Positions 35,949-44,133 of a DNA stretch of 64,000 nucleotides are shown one piece after another. A model generated the notes under the pieces. The model was not told the DNA's origin, did not search any database, and saw nothing but the letters and a program-made list of their open reading frames with translations. The stretch comes from Sphingobium psychrophilum. GTDB lineage: Bacteria; Pseudomonadota; Alphaproteobacteria; Sphingomonadales; Sphingomonadaceae. The stretch is from contig NZ_JABBFV010000009.1 in assembly GCF_012927105.1 (NCBI RefSeq), positions 62,001-126,000 on the forward strand, in the 5' to 3' direction. The first letter of the stretch is position 1. Each line of letters begins with the position of its first letter. A program made the position numbers and the translations under genes.

Positions 35949-36930
35949 TCCCTGTAACAAAAACGAACGCGGCGCCGCTTTGCTGACCGTGCTGCTGTTG
36001 GTAGCAGTCATGGCCGTGGTCGCCGCGACGGCGCTGGAGCGGGTCGCGCTGGCGACGCGGATGACCGGCAATGGCGGCGCGGTCGATCAGGGTCGCGCCT
36101 ATGCCGATGCCGCGACCGAGATGGCGCGGTTGCGCATTGCCGATCTGACCGCATCAAACCCTGCCAAGATAACCTTGGCGGGCGGATGGATGGGCACGCC
36201 GCAAACCATCCCGGTGCCAGGCGGCATCGCTACCGCACGAGTGACGGATGCGGGCAACTGCTTCAACCTCAACAGCGTCGTCAGCGGCGATAATGAGGCA
36301 AACCTGAAAGTCCGCGCGATCGGCGTCAGCCAGTTTCAGGGCCTGTTGCAGGCGATGGGCGTGGATGCGCGGCAGGCGCAGGCCGCGGCGGCGAGCCTGG
36401 CCGACTGGATCGACACCGACAGCGCGCCGCAGCCCGGCGGCGCGGAGGATGAGACTTATGCGCGCATGGAACGGCCCTATCGCGCCGCCAACCGCATGAT
36501 GGTGGACGCCAGCGAATTGCGCGCGGTCAGCGGAATCAGCCCCGCCATCTACGCACTGGCGCGCCCATGGATTTGCGCCCTGCCGGTCACGGATTTGTCG
36601 CCGATCAACATCAATACGCTGCTGCCCGATCAGGCCCCGTTGTTTGCGATGCTGATACCGGGACAATTGAGCGTTGCACAGGCGCGGCAACTGCTGGCGC
36701 AGCGGCCGGCGGACGGCTACGGCAGCACGGTGCAATTCTGGGCCCTGCCCTCCCTCGCCGGGCTGTCGCCCATGAATGAGGTGACCGAACAGGTGAAATT
36801 GACGACGGGATTTTTTGGAGTGGACGTGTCGGTGGATGTTGGGGGAACGCAGGTGGTGGAGCGGGCGCTGATCGATGCGCGGCAAAGCCCGGCGCTGCTG
36901 GTGCGTCGCAGTTGGGGGGCGGGGGCATGA
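35941..36930 (+). CDS. gspK: Minor pseudopilin GspK
   Basis: 329 residues, beginning with GTG inside gspJ. A short leader ends in ERG, followed by the hydrophobic AALLTVLLLVAVMAVVAA helix; as usual for GspK there is no Glu at +5. The large alpha-domain insert contains LADWIDTDSAPQPGGAEDETY, and ININTLLPDQAPLFAMLIPG is the helix-hairpin-like segment typical of the family. It caps the pseudopilus tip. The stop overlaps the gspL start (ATGA). Confidence 0.95.
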   Translation: MPDPCNKNERGAALLTVLLLVAVMAVVAATALERVALATRMTGNGGAVDQGRAYADAATEMARLRIADLTASNPAKITLAGGWMGTPQTIPVPGGIATARVTDAGNCFNLNSVVSGDNEANLKVRAIGVSQFQGLLQAMGVDARQAQAAAASLADWIDTDSAPQPGGAEDETYARMERPYRAANRMMVDASELRAVSGISPAIYALARPWICALPVTDLSPININTLLPDQAPLFAMLIPGQLSVAQARQLLAQRPADGYGSTVQFWALPSLAGLSPMNEVTEQVKLTTGFFGVDVSVDVGGTQVVERALIDARQSPALLVRRSWGAGA

Positions 36931-38045
36931 GCAGTCGCGACGCCCTGATCGTCTTCCTGCCCGAAGCGGCGGGGGCGGAACCCCATTGGATGCGGGTGGT
37001 GGACGGCGCGCTGGTCCAGGCGGGCGTGGGCGCGAACTGGCTGGCGGCCTGCGGCATCGCCGCGCTGCCCGATCAGGCGCGGGTCATGCTGGTGCCGCCC
37101 GCCGCGCTGGTGACGCTTTACTGGACGGTGCATCCCGATCTGCCGGTGCGGCAGGGGCGGGCGGCGGCGCGGCTCGCGGCGCTGGCCGGCGGGCTGGTGC
37201 CGTCCGACCAACTGTTTGCCGCGACCGACGTTAACGAAGACCCCGCCCGCCCGCATATCGTTGCGGTGGCGAGCCATGCCGACATGCAGCATTGGCTGCT
37301 TTGGGCGCAACATCATGGGCTGGACCCGGACATCATCGTGCCGGCCCCGTTGCTGCTGCCGGAGCCGGAGAGCGGCTTCACCCGCGGCCTGATCGCGGGC
37401 GAGGCGGTGTTGCGCGGCGTGGATATGGCGCTCACCGCCGACATGGCGCTGCCGGCCTTGATCGCCGACGCGCCGATCGCCGATGTGTCGCCCGGCGTGA
37501 TCGAGGGGCGGGCGATCGCTGCACTCGATACGCCGCCGATCGACATGCGGCAGGGCGAGTTCGCCAAGCGCGTCCGGCGCGCGATGGATGGCCGGGCGGT
37601 CGGCCGCATCGCGTTGTGGAGCGGGCTGATCCTGCTCGCCAGCCTCGCCATCGCGCTGATCGGCATCGCCAAGCACCATGGGGAAGCAAGCCGCCTGGAT
37701 CGCGAAAGCCTGGCGCTGGCGCAGCAGGTGACGCCGGACGCCACCGACGCGGTGCAGGCGCTTGCGGAGATGGAGGGCAAGCTCGCCGCGCGGGGAGCGG
37801 GTGGCCGGGCCTTTACCGCGCCAGTGGCCGGATTGCTGGCGGCGATGCAGGATGCGCCCGGCGTCGCGATGACCGGCCTGTCGCGCGATCCCGACGGCAT
37901 GGTCCGCGCCACCCTGGCCGCGGCCAAGGCGGACGACATCAACATCGTGCTGTTGGCGTTGCAGGCGGCCGGTTTCACGATCACGGCGACCCCGTCCCAG
38001 GAACCGGGCGGGCGGACGTTGGCAGATATCACGGTGCGGTCATGA
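36927..38045 (+). CDS. gspL: Type II secretion platform protein GspL
   Basis: 372 residues. A cytosolic actin-like domain (about 1-225) binds GspE, one membrane helix lies near 232-252 (WSGLILLASLAIALIGIA), and a ferredoxin-like periplasmic domain follows (ADDINIVLLALQAAGFTI). The ATG at 36927 overlaps the gspK stop; an in-frame start five codons upstream is less likely. Sequence in this family is poorly conserved, but position and architecture make the call safe. Confidence 0.92.
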   Translation: MSSRDALIVFLPEAAGAEPHWMRVVDGALVQAGVGANWLAACGIAALPDQARVMLVPPAALVTLYWTVHPDLPVRQGRAAARLAALAGGLVPSDQLFAATDVNEDPARPHIVAVASHADMQHWLLWAQHHGLDPDIIVPAPLLLPEPESGFTRGLIAGEAVLRGVDMALTADMALPALIADAPIADVSPGVIEGRAIAALDTPPIDMRQGEFAKRVRRAMDGRAVGRIALWSGLILLASLAIALIGIAKHHGEASRLDRESLALAQQVTPDATDAVQALAEMEGKLAARGAGGRAFTAPVAGLLAAMQDAPGVAMTGLSRDPDGMVRATLAAAKADDINIVLLALQAAGFTITATPSQEPGGRTLADITVRS

Positions 38046-38530
38046 TGGAACGATTAGGCGCATATTGGGCGGAACGATCGCCCCGCGAACAATGGCTGCT
38101 GGGCGTCATGTTCGCGCTGCTGGCGGTCGTGATCCTGTGGTTCGGCATCGCCATGCCGCTCGATCGGGCGCAGCGCAGTGCGCGCGATACGCTCAATGAA
38201 GCGACCGATCGCAACGCGGCGGTGCGCGCTGCGGTCAAGCAGCTCAAGGCGCTGCCGCGCAACGCCGCCGCCACGGGGCCGGTCACCCCGGTCGATCAGT
38301 TTGTCGGGCAGAGCGCAGGCGAGGCTGGGCTGACGCTGGAACGGGCGCAGGCGCAGGGCGGCGACCGGATCGACATCGCCATTGCGTCGGTCCGTCCGGT
38401 GGCGCTCTTTTCCTGGCTGGCGGCGCTGGAGGCGCAGGGCGTCCGGGTGGAAACGATGAGCGCGCGGCCTTCGCCAACTGCGGGCAGCGTCTCGGTGCAG
38501 GCGGTGCTGGTGCGGGGAGAGGGACGATGA
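38042..38530 (+). CDS. gspM: Type II secretion platform protein GspM
   Basis: 162 residues: a short cytosolic segment with RSPREQWLLG, one membrane helix (about 20-40) and a periplasmic ferredoxin-like domain with VDQFVGQSAGEAGLTLERAQAQ. It pairs with GspL. ATG at 38042 overlaps the gspL stop; the next codon-in-frame ATG (38045) is equally possible. The stop overlaps gspN. Confidence 0.92.
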   Translation: MMERLGAYWAERSPREQWLLGVMFALLAVVILWFGIAMPLDRAQRSARDTLNEATDRNAAVRAAVKQLKALPRNAAATGPVTPVDQFVGQSAGEAGLTLERAQAQGGDRIDIAIASVRPVALFSWLAALEAQGVRVETMSARPSPTAGSVSVQAVLVRGEGR

Positions 38531-39249
38531 TGGGCCTGTCGCTGTCGCGCCGGATGCGGATCATTCTCCTCATGACGCTGGTGCTGGGCCTACTGCTGTT
38601 CCTGCCGATGCGGGTCGCGCTGGGCCTGGCCGGGCTGGAGCGGCTGGGCATCGCGGCGCGGGAGGTGCGCGGCACCGTATGGAGCGGGCGGATCGACCAG
38701 TTGATGCTGGGCAATATGCCGCTTGGCAGCGTGCGTGCCGGTCTGTCGCCAATATCCCTGCTGGTCGGGCGGGCGCGATTCGACGTCGCCCGGACCAAGG
38801 GGCTGGCGGATGATGTCCAGGGTGCCTTGACGGTCGGCTTCGGCCGCATTGGCGTGGATGACGTCACCGGCGCGGTGCCGCTCGGTCGCACCTTCGCGCC
38901 GCTGCCGGTGGGCAGTCTGATGCTGGAGGATGTCAGCGCCTATTATGCGGGCGATCGCTGCGGCCATGCCGAAGGGCGCGTGCGGGCGCGGATGGCGGGG
39001 CAATTTCCCGGCCTGAACCTGACGCAGGGCCTGTCGGGCGTCGTCGTTTGCGATGGCGATGCGCTGCTGCTGCCGCTGGTCAGCCAGTCGGGCATGGAGA
39101 AGATCAGCCTGCGCATCTGGCGATCGGGACGTTATACGGCCGAAATGCGGGTTGAAACCGCCGATCCGACGCTGGCCGCGACTTTGGGCCAGGCCGGTTT
39201 CGCGGGCGTGGGCAACGCCCAGTTGCTGAAGGTCGAAGGGACGCTGTGA
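38527..39249 (+). CDS. gspN: Type II secretion system protein GspN
   Basis: 240 residues with an N-terminal membrane helix (about 10-30) and a periplasmic beta-rich domain beginning REVRGTVWSGRIDQLMLGNMPLG, the conserved N-terminal signature of GspN. Two cysteines (DRCGH and VVCDG) may form a disulfide. GspN occurs only in some type II systems and its role is not settled. Overlaps gspM and the gspO start. Confidence 0.9.
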   Translation: MMGLSLSRRMRIILLMTLVLGLLLFLPMRVALGLAGLERLGIAAREVRGTVWSGRIDQLMLGNMPLGSVRAGLSPISLLVGRARFDVARTKGLADDVQGALTVGFGRIGVDDVTGAVPLGRTFAPLPVGSLMLEDVSAYYAGDRCGHAEGRVRARMAGQFPGLNLTQGLSGVVVCDGDALLLPLVSQSGMEKISLRIWRSGRYTAEMRVETADPTLAATLGQAGFAGVGNAQLLKVEGTL

Positions 39250-39986
39250 TCCAGCCGATCGCGGCGCTGGCCGGCGCGCTGGCCGGTGCGATCCTGGGCA
39301 GCTTCCTCGCCACGCTAATCCTGCGCTGGCCGCAGGGGCGGGGCGTGGCGCGCGGGCGATCGGCCTGCGATGGGTGCGGCCGAACGCTGGCGTCGCGTGA
39401 CCTGATTCCCCTGTTCAGCGCAATGGTCCAGCGCGGCCGCTGTCGCACCTGTGGCGCGCGGATCGATCCGCTGCATGGCCGCGTGGAGGCGGGATGCGCG
39501 ATCATCGGCGCGCTGGCGATCGGCGGGACGCCGGACATGGGCGGGATCGGCTGGGCGCTGCTCGGCTGGACGCTGCTGACGCTGGCGATCCTCGATTGGC
39601 GGCATTTCTGGTTGCCCGATGCGCTGACCCTGCCTCTGGCCTTTCTCGGCCTCACCATGGGCATGTGGGCGACCGACGTCATCCTGATTGACCGCGTCAT
39701 GGGCGCTGCGATCGGCTATGGCGCATTGCTGGCCATATCGCTGGGCTATCGCGCGTTGCGGGGGCGTGATGGGTTGGGCCTGGGCGATGCCAAGTTGCTG
39801 GGCGCCCTGGGCGCCTGGTTTGGATGGCAGGCGTTGCCCTTCATCCTGCTGATCGCGTCGATGATGGGGCTGGTCGTGATGCTGGCCAGCGGACGGGCGA
39901 AGAGCCGCACCGCGCGGGTGCCATTGGGCACCTTCCTTGCGCTGGCGGCGTTGCCAGCGTGGATCATGGTTCTGCGCTTTTTTTAG
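39246..39986 (+). CDS. gspO: Prepilin peptidase / N-methyltransferase GspO
   Basis: 246-residue polytopic aspartic peptidase that cleaves the pseudopilin leaders and methylates the new N-terminus. Catalytic aspartates sit in LAILDWRHFWLPD and GLGDAKLLG; a zinc-type CDGCG...CRTCG pair is in the first cytosolic loop. About seven membrane helices. The GTG start at 39246 overlaps the gspN stop. Presence of the peptidase in the same operon as its unusually long substrates (gspG, gspJ) is notable. The stop lies 5 bases from a convergent tRNA gene. Confidence 0.96.
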   Translation: MIQPIAALAGALAGAILGSFLATLILRWPQGRGVARGRSACDGCGRTLASRDLIPLFSAMVQRGRCRTCGARIDPLHGRVEAGCAIIGALAIGGTPDMGGIGWALLGWTLLTLAILDWRHFWLPDALTLPLAFLGLTMGMWATDVILIDRVMGAAIGYGALLAISLGYRALRGRDGLGLGDAKLLGALGAWFGWQALPFILLIASMMGLVVMLASGRAKSRTARVPLGTFLALAALPAWIMVLRFF

Positions 39987-39991
39987 GAAAG

Positions 39992-40068
<77 letters not shown>

Positions 40069-40122
40069 ACGAGGGGCGGCCTTAGCGGGGGAATGCGCGT
40101 CCCGTCAATCGCCATCGCCCTG

Positions 40123-40200
40123 TTAGTGGAAGAAAAGCCACAAAAGCAGGATGATGGGAATCGGCACGCCCAGCAGCCACAATAATATGCCCTTGCCCAT
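40123..40200 (-). CDS. 25-residue single-helix membrane peptide
   Basis: An ATG at 40200 with AGGAG at good spacing opens a frame of 25 codons ending in TAA. It encodes MGKG, one hydrophobic helix with two Trp and a central PIPI, and a C-terminal FFH. It is too short for ordinary gene finders. The strong ribosome-binding site and the clean membrane helix support expression. It is upstream of tRNA-Pro on the same strand. I recall nearly identical peptides in other sphingomonads but could not check. Function unknown. Confidence 0.7.
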   Translation of the reverse strand: MGKGILLWLLGVPIPIILLLWLFFH

Positions 40201-40285
40201 GTCGATCTCTCCTGTGTCCTCGGTCGTAAAAGCGGCGGAGAGCCATGGATGTTCCATCAGGCGCTGGTTTCGGATCGCGTCGGCA

Positions 40286-40320
40286 CAAACAAAAAGGGCG
40301 GGCCATTAAGGCCCGCCCTT
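40286..40320 (-). terminator. Terminator of the Ala/Asn-rich lipoprotein gene
   Basis: Stem AAGGGCGGGCC / GGCCCGCCCTT with loop ATTAA, followed on the minus strand by a T-run (from the A-run at 40290-40295). It lies about 24 bases beyond the gene's stop. Confidence 0.9.
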
Positions 40321-40343
40321 CGAGAATCTCGCAAATGCGAAGA

Positions 40344-40556
40344 TTACATCGCGTTCGAAGCGTTCTCAGCAACGTTGGCGGCGTTAGCAGCAACATTGGC
40401 AGCGTTAGCAGCGTTGTCCGCAGCGTTGGCGGCGTTCTCAACGACGTTTTCGACGACGGCGTTCGAAGCGTTCGCGGTCTCGTTGGCCGGCTTCTCACCG
40501 CAAGCGGCGAGGGCCATCAGGCTGGCCGAAGCGAAAACAGCAGCGATCTTCTTCAT
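40344..40556 (-). CDS. Small Ala/Asn-rich lipoprotein
   Basis: 70 residues from ATG 40556: a signal peptide with lipobox LAAC (Cys about residue 19), then a tail made almost only of Ala, Asn, Val, Glu with repeated NAAN/VAEN units. The tail could form a single long amphipathic helix, somewhat like a small Lpp-type lipoprotein, but no C-terminal Lys for murein linkage is present. A strong terminator follows. Proteins of this composition are often mislabelled as circumsporozoite-like. Function unknown; probably in the outer membrane or periplasm. Confidence 0.75.
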   Translation of the reverse strand: MKKIAAVFASASLMALAACGEKPANETANASNAVVENVVENAANAADNAANAANVAANAANVAENASNAM

Positions 40557-40713
40557 TGTGTACGGCTCCCATAGCATTATGCCGCGTCAGGCACGTTTGA
40601 AATGTAACCCTACGCGAGCGACCCGCATTAACGTGTGCGATGCACAAATCAATGCTTTTCTGCGCCGGTGAAACGAAGGAATCACGCGACAGGGCGTTGT
40701 CTACTATAAAAGT

Positions 40714-42087
40714 TCAGTTAACGCCCATGGATTCTGGTGCATTGGCGACGGCTTCCAGGGTCACCGCCCAGGCGGCGACATTCTGGCGCAACTGGGCGGG
40801 ATCGACCTTGTCCAGCGTATCGTCGGGCGTGTGGTGCAGGTCGAAATAACGCGTGCCATCCTGTTGCAGGTCGATCACCGGCACCCCGGCCTTGACCAGG
40901 GGGGCGATGTCAGCCCCACCGCCTGCTTCCTGCGTGCTGGCACCCACACCCAGTGGCGCGAGCGCGCCCGCGATGCGCTTGGCCAGCACCTCATGACCCT
41001 GCGGCAGTTTGAAATCGACGCGCCAGATGCGATCCGCGCCGAAATCCGATTCGATGGCCAGCGCATGCTTCTCCGCTCCGTGTGCCTTATAATAGGCCCG
41101 CGCGCCGTCGCCGCCGACTTCCTCCGCGCCCGCCATTAGCACGCGGATGGTGCGGCGGGGCTGGCCGAGCTTGGCGACCTGTAAGGCGGAAGCCGCCGCG
41201 ATGCCGCAACCGGTTGCGTCGTCGATCGCGCCGGTGCCCTGGTCCCAGCTATCGAGATGGCAGGCGGCCACCACGATGCCCGTCGTCGGATCGCTGCCGG
41301 GGATTTCGGCGATGACGTTGCCCGACGGCTGGTCCTTCAACATCTTGGATGTCAGCGTCAGATGGACTTTCACCGGTTGGCCGCGCGCGATCACGCGGGC
41401 AAGCTGTTCGGCGTCCGGCACGGACAGCGCGGCGGCCGGGATCGGCGTCACGCCGTCCGCCCACATCTGCACGCCGGTATGCGGCACACGATGATGGTCG
41501 GTGCCGATCGATCGGATCAGGATCGCGATCGCGCCCTTTTTGGATGCGATGCTTGGTCCCTGCCGCCGCGCCGCGCCGAAATAGCCGTAGGAGGAGCCAT
41601 CCTGCGTCGCCTTCATGCCATGATCGACAAAGGCGATCTTGCCTTTAAGCGCTGCGGCGGGTGCGGCTTCCAGATCGGCGATGCTGGCGAAATAGACGAT
41701 CTCGCCCTCGATACCCTTCTCGCTGGTCGATCCGCTGTTCCCCAGCGCCGCCAGCACCAGATTTTGCGGGAAGGGCGACACTATGCGCGCCTCGTCACGG
41801 CCGCGCACCCATACCGGCATGGTATAAGGTTCGGCCCGGACATTGGAAAAGCCCAGCGCCTTCAATTTCGCCACCGCCCAATCGCGGGCGCGCGCTTCCT
41901 GCGGCGTACCGGCGGGGCGGGGGCCGACCTCCGTCGTCAGCCCTTCGGTAAAGGCAAAGGCGACATCGTCTTTCAGCGCCGAATCGCGAATCGCGGCGCT
42001 GTCCGCCGGGGCGGCGTGGGAAAGGACGGGGGTGAAGATGCTGCCAAGGAGGAGGGCGGCGAGCGTGCCCGATCGGATTTTCTGCAT
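40714..42087 (-). CDS. Secreted M28-family zinc aminopeptidase
   Basis: 457 residues with a signal peptide (cleavage near SHAA, about 26). A PA-domain insert precedes the catalytic M28 domain, which carries paired zinc ligands and catalytic acids in ACHLDSWDQGTGAIDDATG, AEEVGGDGA and ESDFGA, and a last His in DLHHTPDDTLDKV. It should remove N-terminal residues from peptides in the periplasm or outside the cell. Stands alone; ettA is divergent. Confidence 0.92.
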   Translation of the reverse strand: MQKIRSGTLAALLLGSIFTPVLSHAAPADSAAIRDSALKDDVAFAFTEGLTTEVGPRPAGTPQEARARDWAVAKLKALGFSNVRAEPYTMPVWVRGRDEARIVSPFPQNLVLAALGNSGSTSEKGIEGEIVYFASIADLEAAPAAALKGKIAFVDHGMKATQDGSSYGYFGAARRQGPSIASKKGAIAILIRSIGTDHHRVPHTGVQMWADGVTPIPAAALSVPDAEQLARVIARGQPVKVHLTLTSKMLKDQPSGNVIAEIPGSDPTTGIVVAACHLDSWDQGTGAIDDATGCGIAAASALQVAKLGQPRRTIRVLMAGAEEVGGDGARAYYKAHGAEKHALAIESDFGADRIWRVDFKLPQGHEVLAKRIAGALAPLGVGASTQEAGGGADIAPLVKAGVPVIDLQQDGTRYFDLHHTPDDTLDKVDPAQLRQNVAAWAVTLEAVANAPESMGVN

Positions 42088-42185
42088 GGGTGGGAGCGTA
42101 GCGGGCCATCACCTATTTGCCAATGCGCCCCGCCTCCGCTAACTCCGCGCCAAATCCTCTTATCCTACGTTGGAGCTGCCCGAAC

Positions 42186-43871
42186 ATGTCCGCCTCCTCG
42201 CAATATGCCTATGTCATGAAGAGCATGACGAAGACCTTCCCCGGCGCGGCCAAGCCGGTGTTGAGCGATATCAACCTGCAATTCTATCGTGGGTCCAAAA
42301 TCGGCATCGTCGGTCCCAACGGCGCGGGTAAATCGACCCTCATCAAGATCATGGCCGGCATCGACACCGACTATAGCGGCGAGGCCTGGCCGGGCGAGAA
42401 TATCACCGTCGGCTATCTGCCGCAGGAACCGCAGCTCGACCCGAACAAGACCGTGCTGGAAAACGTCAAGGACGGCGCGCGCGAGACGGCCGACAAGATG
42501 GATCGCTTCAACGAGATCAGCAACATCATGGGCGACCCGCCGGAGGACGTCGATTTCGACGCGCTGATGGAGGAAATGGGCACGTTGCAGGAGCAGATCG
42601 ATGCCGTCGATGGCTGGTCGCTCGACAGCCAGCTGGAACTGGCGATGGAGGCGCTGCGCTGCCCGCCGTCGGACTGGTCGGTCGAAAGCCTGTCGGGCGG
42701 TGAAAAGCGCCGCATCGCGTTGACCCGCTTGCTGATCCAGAAGCCCGACATCCTTCTGCTGGACGAACCGACCAACCATCTGGATGCCGAAAGCGTCACC
42801 TGGCTGGAAAATCACCTGAAGGAATATGCCGGGTCGGTGCTGATGATCACCCATGACCGCTATTTCCTCGACAATGTCGTGGGCTGGATTCTGGAACTCG
42901 ATCGGGGCAAATATTTCCCTTACGAAGGCAACTACTCCACCTATCTGGAGAAGAAGTCGAAGCGCCTGGAGCAGGAAGACCGCGAGGCCACCGGCCGCCA
43001 GAAGGCGATCAACGACGAGCTGGAATGGATCAGGCAGGGCACCAAGGGCCGCCAGACCAAGTCCAAGGCGCGTATCAAGAAGTTCGAGGAACTGGTCGCG
43101 GGTCAGAATAACCGCTCGCCCGGCAAGGCGCAGATCGTCATTCAGGTGCCAGAGCGGCTGGGCGGCAAGGTGATCGAATTCAAGAACATCACCAAAGCGT
43201 TCGGCGACAAGCTGCTGTTCGAGGATCTGTCTTTCCTGCTGCCGCCCGGTGGCATCGTCGGCGTGATCGGGCCGAACGGCGCGGGTAAATCCACTTTGTT
43301 CAAGCTGATTACCGGGCAGGAAACCCCTGATTCGGGCGAGATCGACATCGGGTCGACCGTGCGTCTGGGCTTCGTGGACCAGAGCCGCGACCATCTCGAC
43401 GGCTCCAAGAATGTCTGGGAAGAAGTGTCCGACGGCCTCGACTATGTGAAGGTCAACGGCCACGACATGTCGACGCGCGCCTATGTCGGCGCCTTCAACT
43501 TCAAGGGGCAGGACCAGCAGAAGAATGTCGGCAAGCTGTCGGGCGGTGAACGCAACCGCGTCCACATCGCCAAGATGCTGAAAAAGGGCGGCAACGTGCT
43601 GCTGCTCGACGAACCGACCAACGATCTGGACGTCGAAACGCTGGGCGCGCTTGAAGAAGCGATCGAAAATTTCGCGGGTTGCGCCGTGGTCATCAGCCAT
43701 GACCGCTTCTTCCTCGATCGCCTGGCCACCCACATCCTGGCGTTCGAAGGCAACAGCCATGTCGAATGGTTCGAAGGCAATTTCGAAGCCTATGAAGAAG
43801 ACAAGCGCCGCCGCCTGGGCGACGCCGCGGACCGCCCGACCGCGCTGTCGTATAAGAAGCTGACGCGCTGA
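42186..43871 (+). CDS. ettA: Energy-dependent translational throttle ABC-F ATPase
   Basis: 561-residue ABC-F protein that binds the ribosomal E site and gates translation according to ATP/ADP. Two ATPase domains: Walker A GPNGAGKSTLIKIMAG and GPNGAGKSTLFKLITG, signatures LSGGEKRR and LSGGERNR, Walker B LLLDEPTNHLD and LLLDEPTNDLD. The arm insert and the linker (SKRLEQEDREATGRQ) are present, no membrane domain. The ATG at 42186 gives the usual N-terminus. A hairpin terminator follows about 140 bases downstream. Confidence 0.97.
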   Translation: MSASSQYAYVMKSMTKTFPGAAKPVLSDINLQFYRGSKIGIVGPNGAGKSTLIKIMAGIDTDYSGEAWPGENITVGYLPQEPQLDPNKTVLENVKDGARETADKMDRFNEISNIMGDPPEDVDFDALMEEMGTLQEQIDAVDGWSLDSQLELAMEALRCPPSDWSVESLSGGEKRRIALTRLLIQKPDILLLDEPTNHLDAESVTWLENHLKEYAGSVLMITHDRYFLDNVVGWILELDRGKYFPYEGNYSTYLEKKSKRLEQEDREATGRQKAINDELEWIRQGTKGRQTKSKARIKKFEELVAGQNNRSPGKAQIVIQVPERLGGKVIEFKNITKAFGDKLLFEDLSFLLPPGGIVGVIGPNGAGKSTLFKLITGQETPDSGEIDIGSTVRLGFVDQSRDHLDGSKNVWEEVSDGLDYVKVNGHDMSTRAYVGAFNFKGQDQQKNVGKLSGGERNRVHIAKMLKKGGNVLLLDEPTNDLDVETLGALEEAIENFAGCAVVISHDRFFLDRLATHILAFEGNSHVEWFEGNFEAYEEDKRRRLGDAADRPTALSYKKLTR

Positions 43872-44007
43872 TCGGATGCCGTCAGGCGGGGCGGCGGTCA
43901 TGCGATTGCAATATTTGCAACCGTGATATTGCCTTTCGCACTTGCGATGGTGGCGCTAACATTTCATAGAGGGCGTGCCTTTCAGGCATCCTCTCCTAAA
44001 ACTTTAC

Positions 44008-44039
44008 GGGCTGGTCCTTCACGGATCGGCCCTTTTTTT
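44008..44039 (+). terminator. Terminator downstream of ettA
   Basis: Stem GGGCTGGTCC / GGATCGGCCC with one wobble and a TTCAC loop, followed by seven T. The 130 bases between the ettA stop and this hairpin have no gene that I can support. Confidence 0.8.
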
Positions 44040-44054
44040 GTGCGCCTAATCTCG

Positions 44055-44124
44055 GCGTGCTCCCGCGCAGGCGGGAGTCCAGTCCTGACGTTGGAACTGG
44101 CCTCCCGCCTGCGCGGGAGCACGC
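44055..44124. repeat. REP-like palindrome between ettA and the peroxidase gene
   Basis: A 70-bp inverted repeat with arms GCGTGCTCCCGCGCAGGCGG and its complement, pairing 28 of 29 bases. The same family (GCTCnCGCGnAGGCGG) occurs at 59038-59105. Confidence 0.92.
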
Positions 44125-44133
44125 TGGCATGAT

